Assembly (NCBI GenBank): GCA_050252075.1
Contig: JBFWLP010000143.1
Coordinates: 1 to 5,395 of the forward strand
From: JAAYGT01 sp050252075
Lineage (GTDB): Bacteria; Pseudomonadota; Gammaproteobacteria; Burkholderiales; Burkholderiaceae_B
Length of the DNA stretch: 5,395 nt
Direction: 5' to 3'
Shown here: positions 4,672 to 5,395 of the stretch, one piece after another
Layout of the letters: each line of letters opens with the position of its first letter
How positions within the stretch are numbered: position 1 is the first letter of the stretch
The notes under the pieces: model-generated
What the model was told of the DNA's origin: nothing
The model's input: the letters and a program-made list of their open reading frames with translations, nothing else
The model's database searches: none
Program-made: the position numbers and the translations under genes

Positions 4672-4986
4672 ATGACAGACCTGCTCACAGAATACGCCGA
4701 AGCGCGCCTGGCCAGGCGCCTGAGCCAGGCGGAGCTGGCCGAAAAATCAGGGCTCAGCCGCATGGCCGTACAAAAGATGGAAGCGGGTGCCAGCGATCCC
4801 CGCCTGTCTACGCTCCAGGTTCTTGCCAGGGCAATGGGCATGGAGCTCATGCTGGTGCCCAGCGCACTCAAGCCTGATCTACAGGCATTTGCACGGTCGG
4901 GCGGCCGCGCGCTTGGCCAGCCCGCCGGCGTCGTTGCCCCCGGCTCAGTCGTCGACGACCTGCTTGCAAAACCCGCTCGACCATGA
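4672..4986 (+). CDS. hipB: HipB-like XRE-family antitoxin and repressor
   Basis: The product is 104 residues; E. coli HipB has 88. A Cro/CI-type helix-turn-helix covers about residues 8-63: LARRLSQAELAEKSGLSRMA (13-32) with VQKMEAG following, then DPRLSTLQVLARAMGMEL (42-59), the usual helices 4-5. The C-terminal tail of about 40 residues (from 64) is rich in Ala, Gly and Pro, ends VVDDLLAKPARP and is probably flexible. In hipBA systems HipB dimers bind operators upstream of their own gene, bind HipA to hold it inactive, and are degraded quickly by proteases. The stop overlaps the next start (ATGA 4983-4986), the typical antitoxin-toxin arrangement. HipB alone could be any small XRE regulator; the HipA N-terminus next to it makes the call firm. 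Confidence 0.92.
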   Translation: MTDLLTEYAEARLARRLSQAELAEKSGLSRMAVQKMEAGASDPRLSTLQVLARAMGMELMLVPSALKPDLQAFARSGGRALGQPAGVVAPGSVVDDLLAKPARP

Positions 4987-5395
4987 GCACGTTCATCCAG
5001 TATTTGCGACTGTACCTGCACGGCCCCCAAGGCAAACGGGCCATCGGTTATCTTTCCCGGTACGGGGACATCATGCGGGTTTCCTTCGACGACGACTACA
5101 TCCGCGACAACGCCCGCCCCCTGCTGTCATTAAGCTACAAAGGCAGCGACGACAGCCGTACACAAGCCATACTGACCGCCATGCGCGATGTACGGCTGGT
5201 ACGCAACGACGGAAAATGGCCGGCCTTTTTTCAGAACCTGCTGCCGGAAGGACACAACCGCGAGCGACTGGCTCGCGAACGGGGCTGTCCGGTGGAAGAC
5301 GAATTTGAGCTGCTGGCGGCGGCCGGGCACGACCTGATGGGCGGGGTGGAAGCGGCACCTGTGCCCGCGGATGAAGGCATTCCGGATCCCGTACG
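4983..5395 (+). CDS. hipA: HipA-family serine/threonine kinase toxin, N-terminal part only
   Basis: 137 codons are visible before the window ends in an open frame; full HipA proteins are about 400-440 residues. The visible part is the HipA N-terminal subdomain: LYLHGPQGKRAIGYLSRYG (10-28), RPLLSLSY (45-52), FFQNLLPEGHNRERLARERG (82-101; compare the family pattern FFxNLLPEG) and DEFELLAAAGHDLMGGVEA (106-124). The kinase core with its ATP loop and catalytic Asp lies beyond the window and cannot be checked. In E. coli HipA phosphorylates glutamyl-tRNA synthetase (GltX), halting translation and giving persistence; the target here is unknown. The frame runs on past the GGVEAAP end of the subdomain into a Pro-rich linker. 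This suggests a single-chain HipA rather than a separate HipS of a HipBST system, but it does not prove it. ATG 4983 overlaps the hipB stop by four bases. Confidence 0.9.
   Translation, partial: MSTFIQYLRLYLHGPQGKRAIGYLSRYGDIMRVSFDDDYIRDNARPLLSLSYKGSDDSRTQAILTAMRDVRLVRNDGKWPAFFQNLLPEGHNRERLARERGCPVEDEFELLAAAGHDLMGGVEAAPVPADEGIPDPV

Overview
The window looks like chromosomal DNA of a beta-proteobacterium, most likely of the Alcaligenaceae/Burkholderiales type. The evidence is a Bug-family (TctC-like) periplasmic solute receptor, which these genomes carry in large numbers, next to an IclR regulator. Coding regions are GC-rich, with G/C-ending codons. The assignment is inferred from gene content; no rRNA or tRNA is present to test it.

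Layout. At the left edge (1-782, minus strand, C-terminus off the window) is a Bug receptor with a clear signal peptide. It diverges from an IclR-family regulator (871-1689, plus), and their 88-bp gap holds a candidate operator and a consensus -10. The IclR gene converges, 19 bp stop to stop, on an mscS-type mechanosensitive channel gene (1709-2542, minus); a candidate terminator stem lies over the mscS 3' end. A 272-bp non-coding region (2543-2814) separates mscS from a divergent two-gene operon: an LLM-class flavin-dependent oxidoreductase of the YhbW type (2815-3798) and the PLP-homeostasis protein gene yggS (3795-4535), joined by an ATGA overlap. After an AT-rich (about 28% GC) 136-bp leader comes a hipBA-type toxin-antitoxin pair: hipB (4672-4986) and the first 137 codons of hipA (4983 to the window end), again joined by ATGA.

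The genes form four probably independent units. These are a solute receptor with its likely regulator, an osmotic safety valve, a flavoenzyme/vitamin-B6 pair, and a hipBA module that by composition may be an insertion. All protein families are known. The less explained material is in the intergenic DNA. The hipBA leader has a pair of 20-bp near-repeats 30 bp apart (GATAA-N6-TTATC) and a 46-bp imperfect palindrome that covers an extended -10. The mscS/oxidoreductase gap has nested inverted repeats containing two opposed DnaA-box-like 9-mers, plus a separate inverted repeat over a predicted -35. I see no CRISPR array, insertion sequence, tRNA, rRNA or recognisable riboswitch, and no convincing evidence of a wholly new system.
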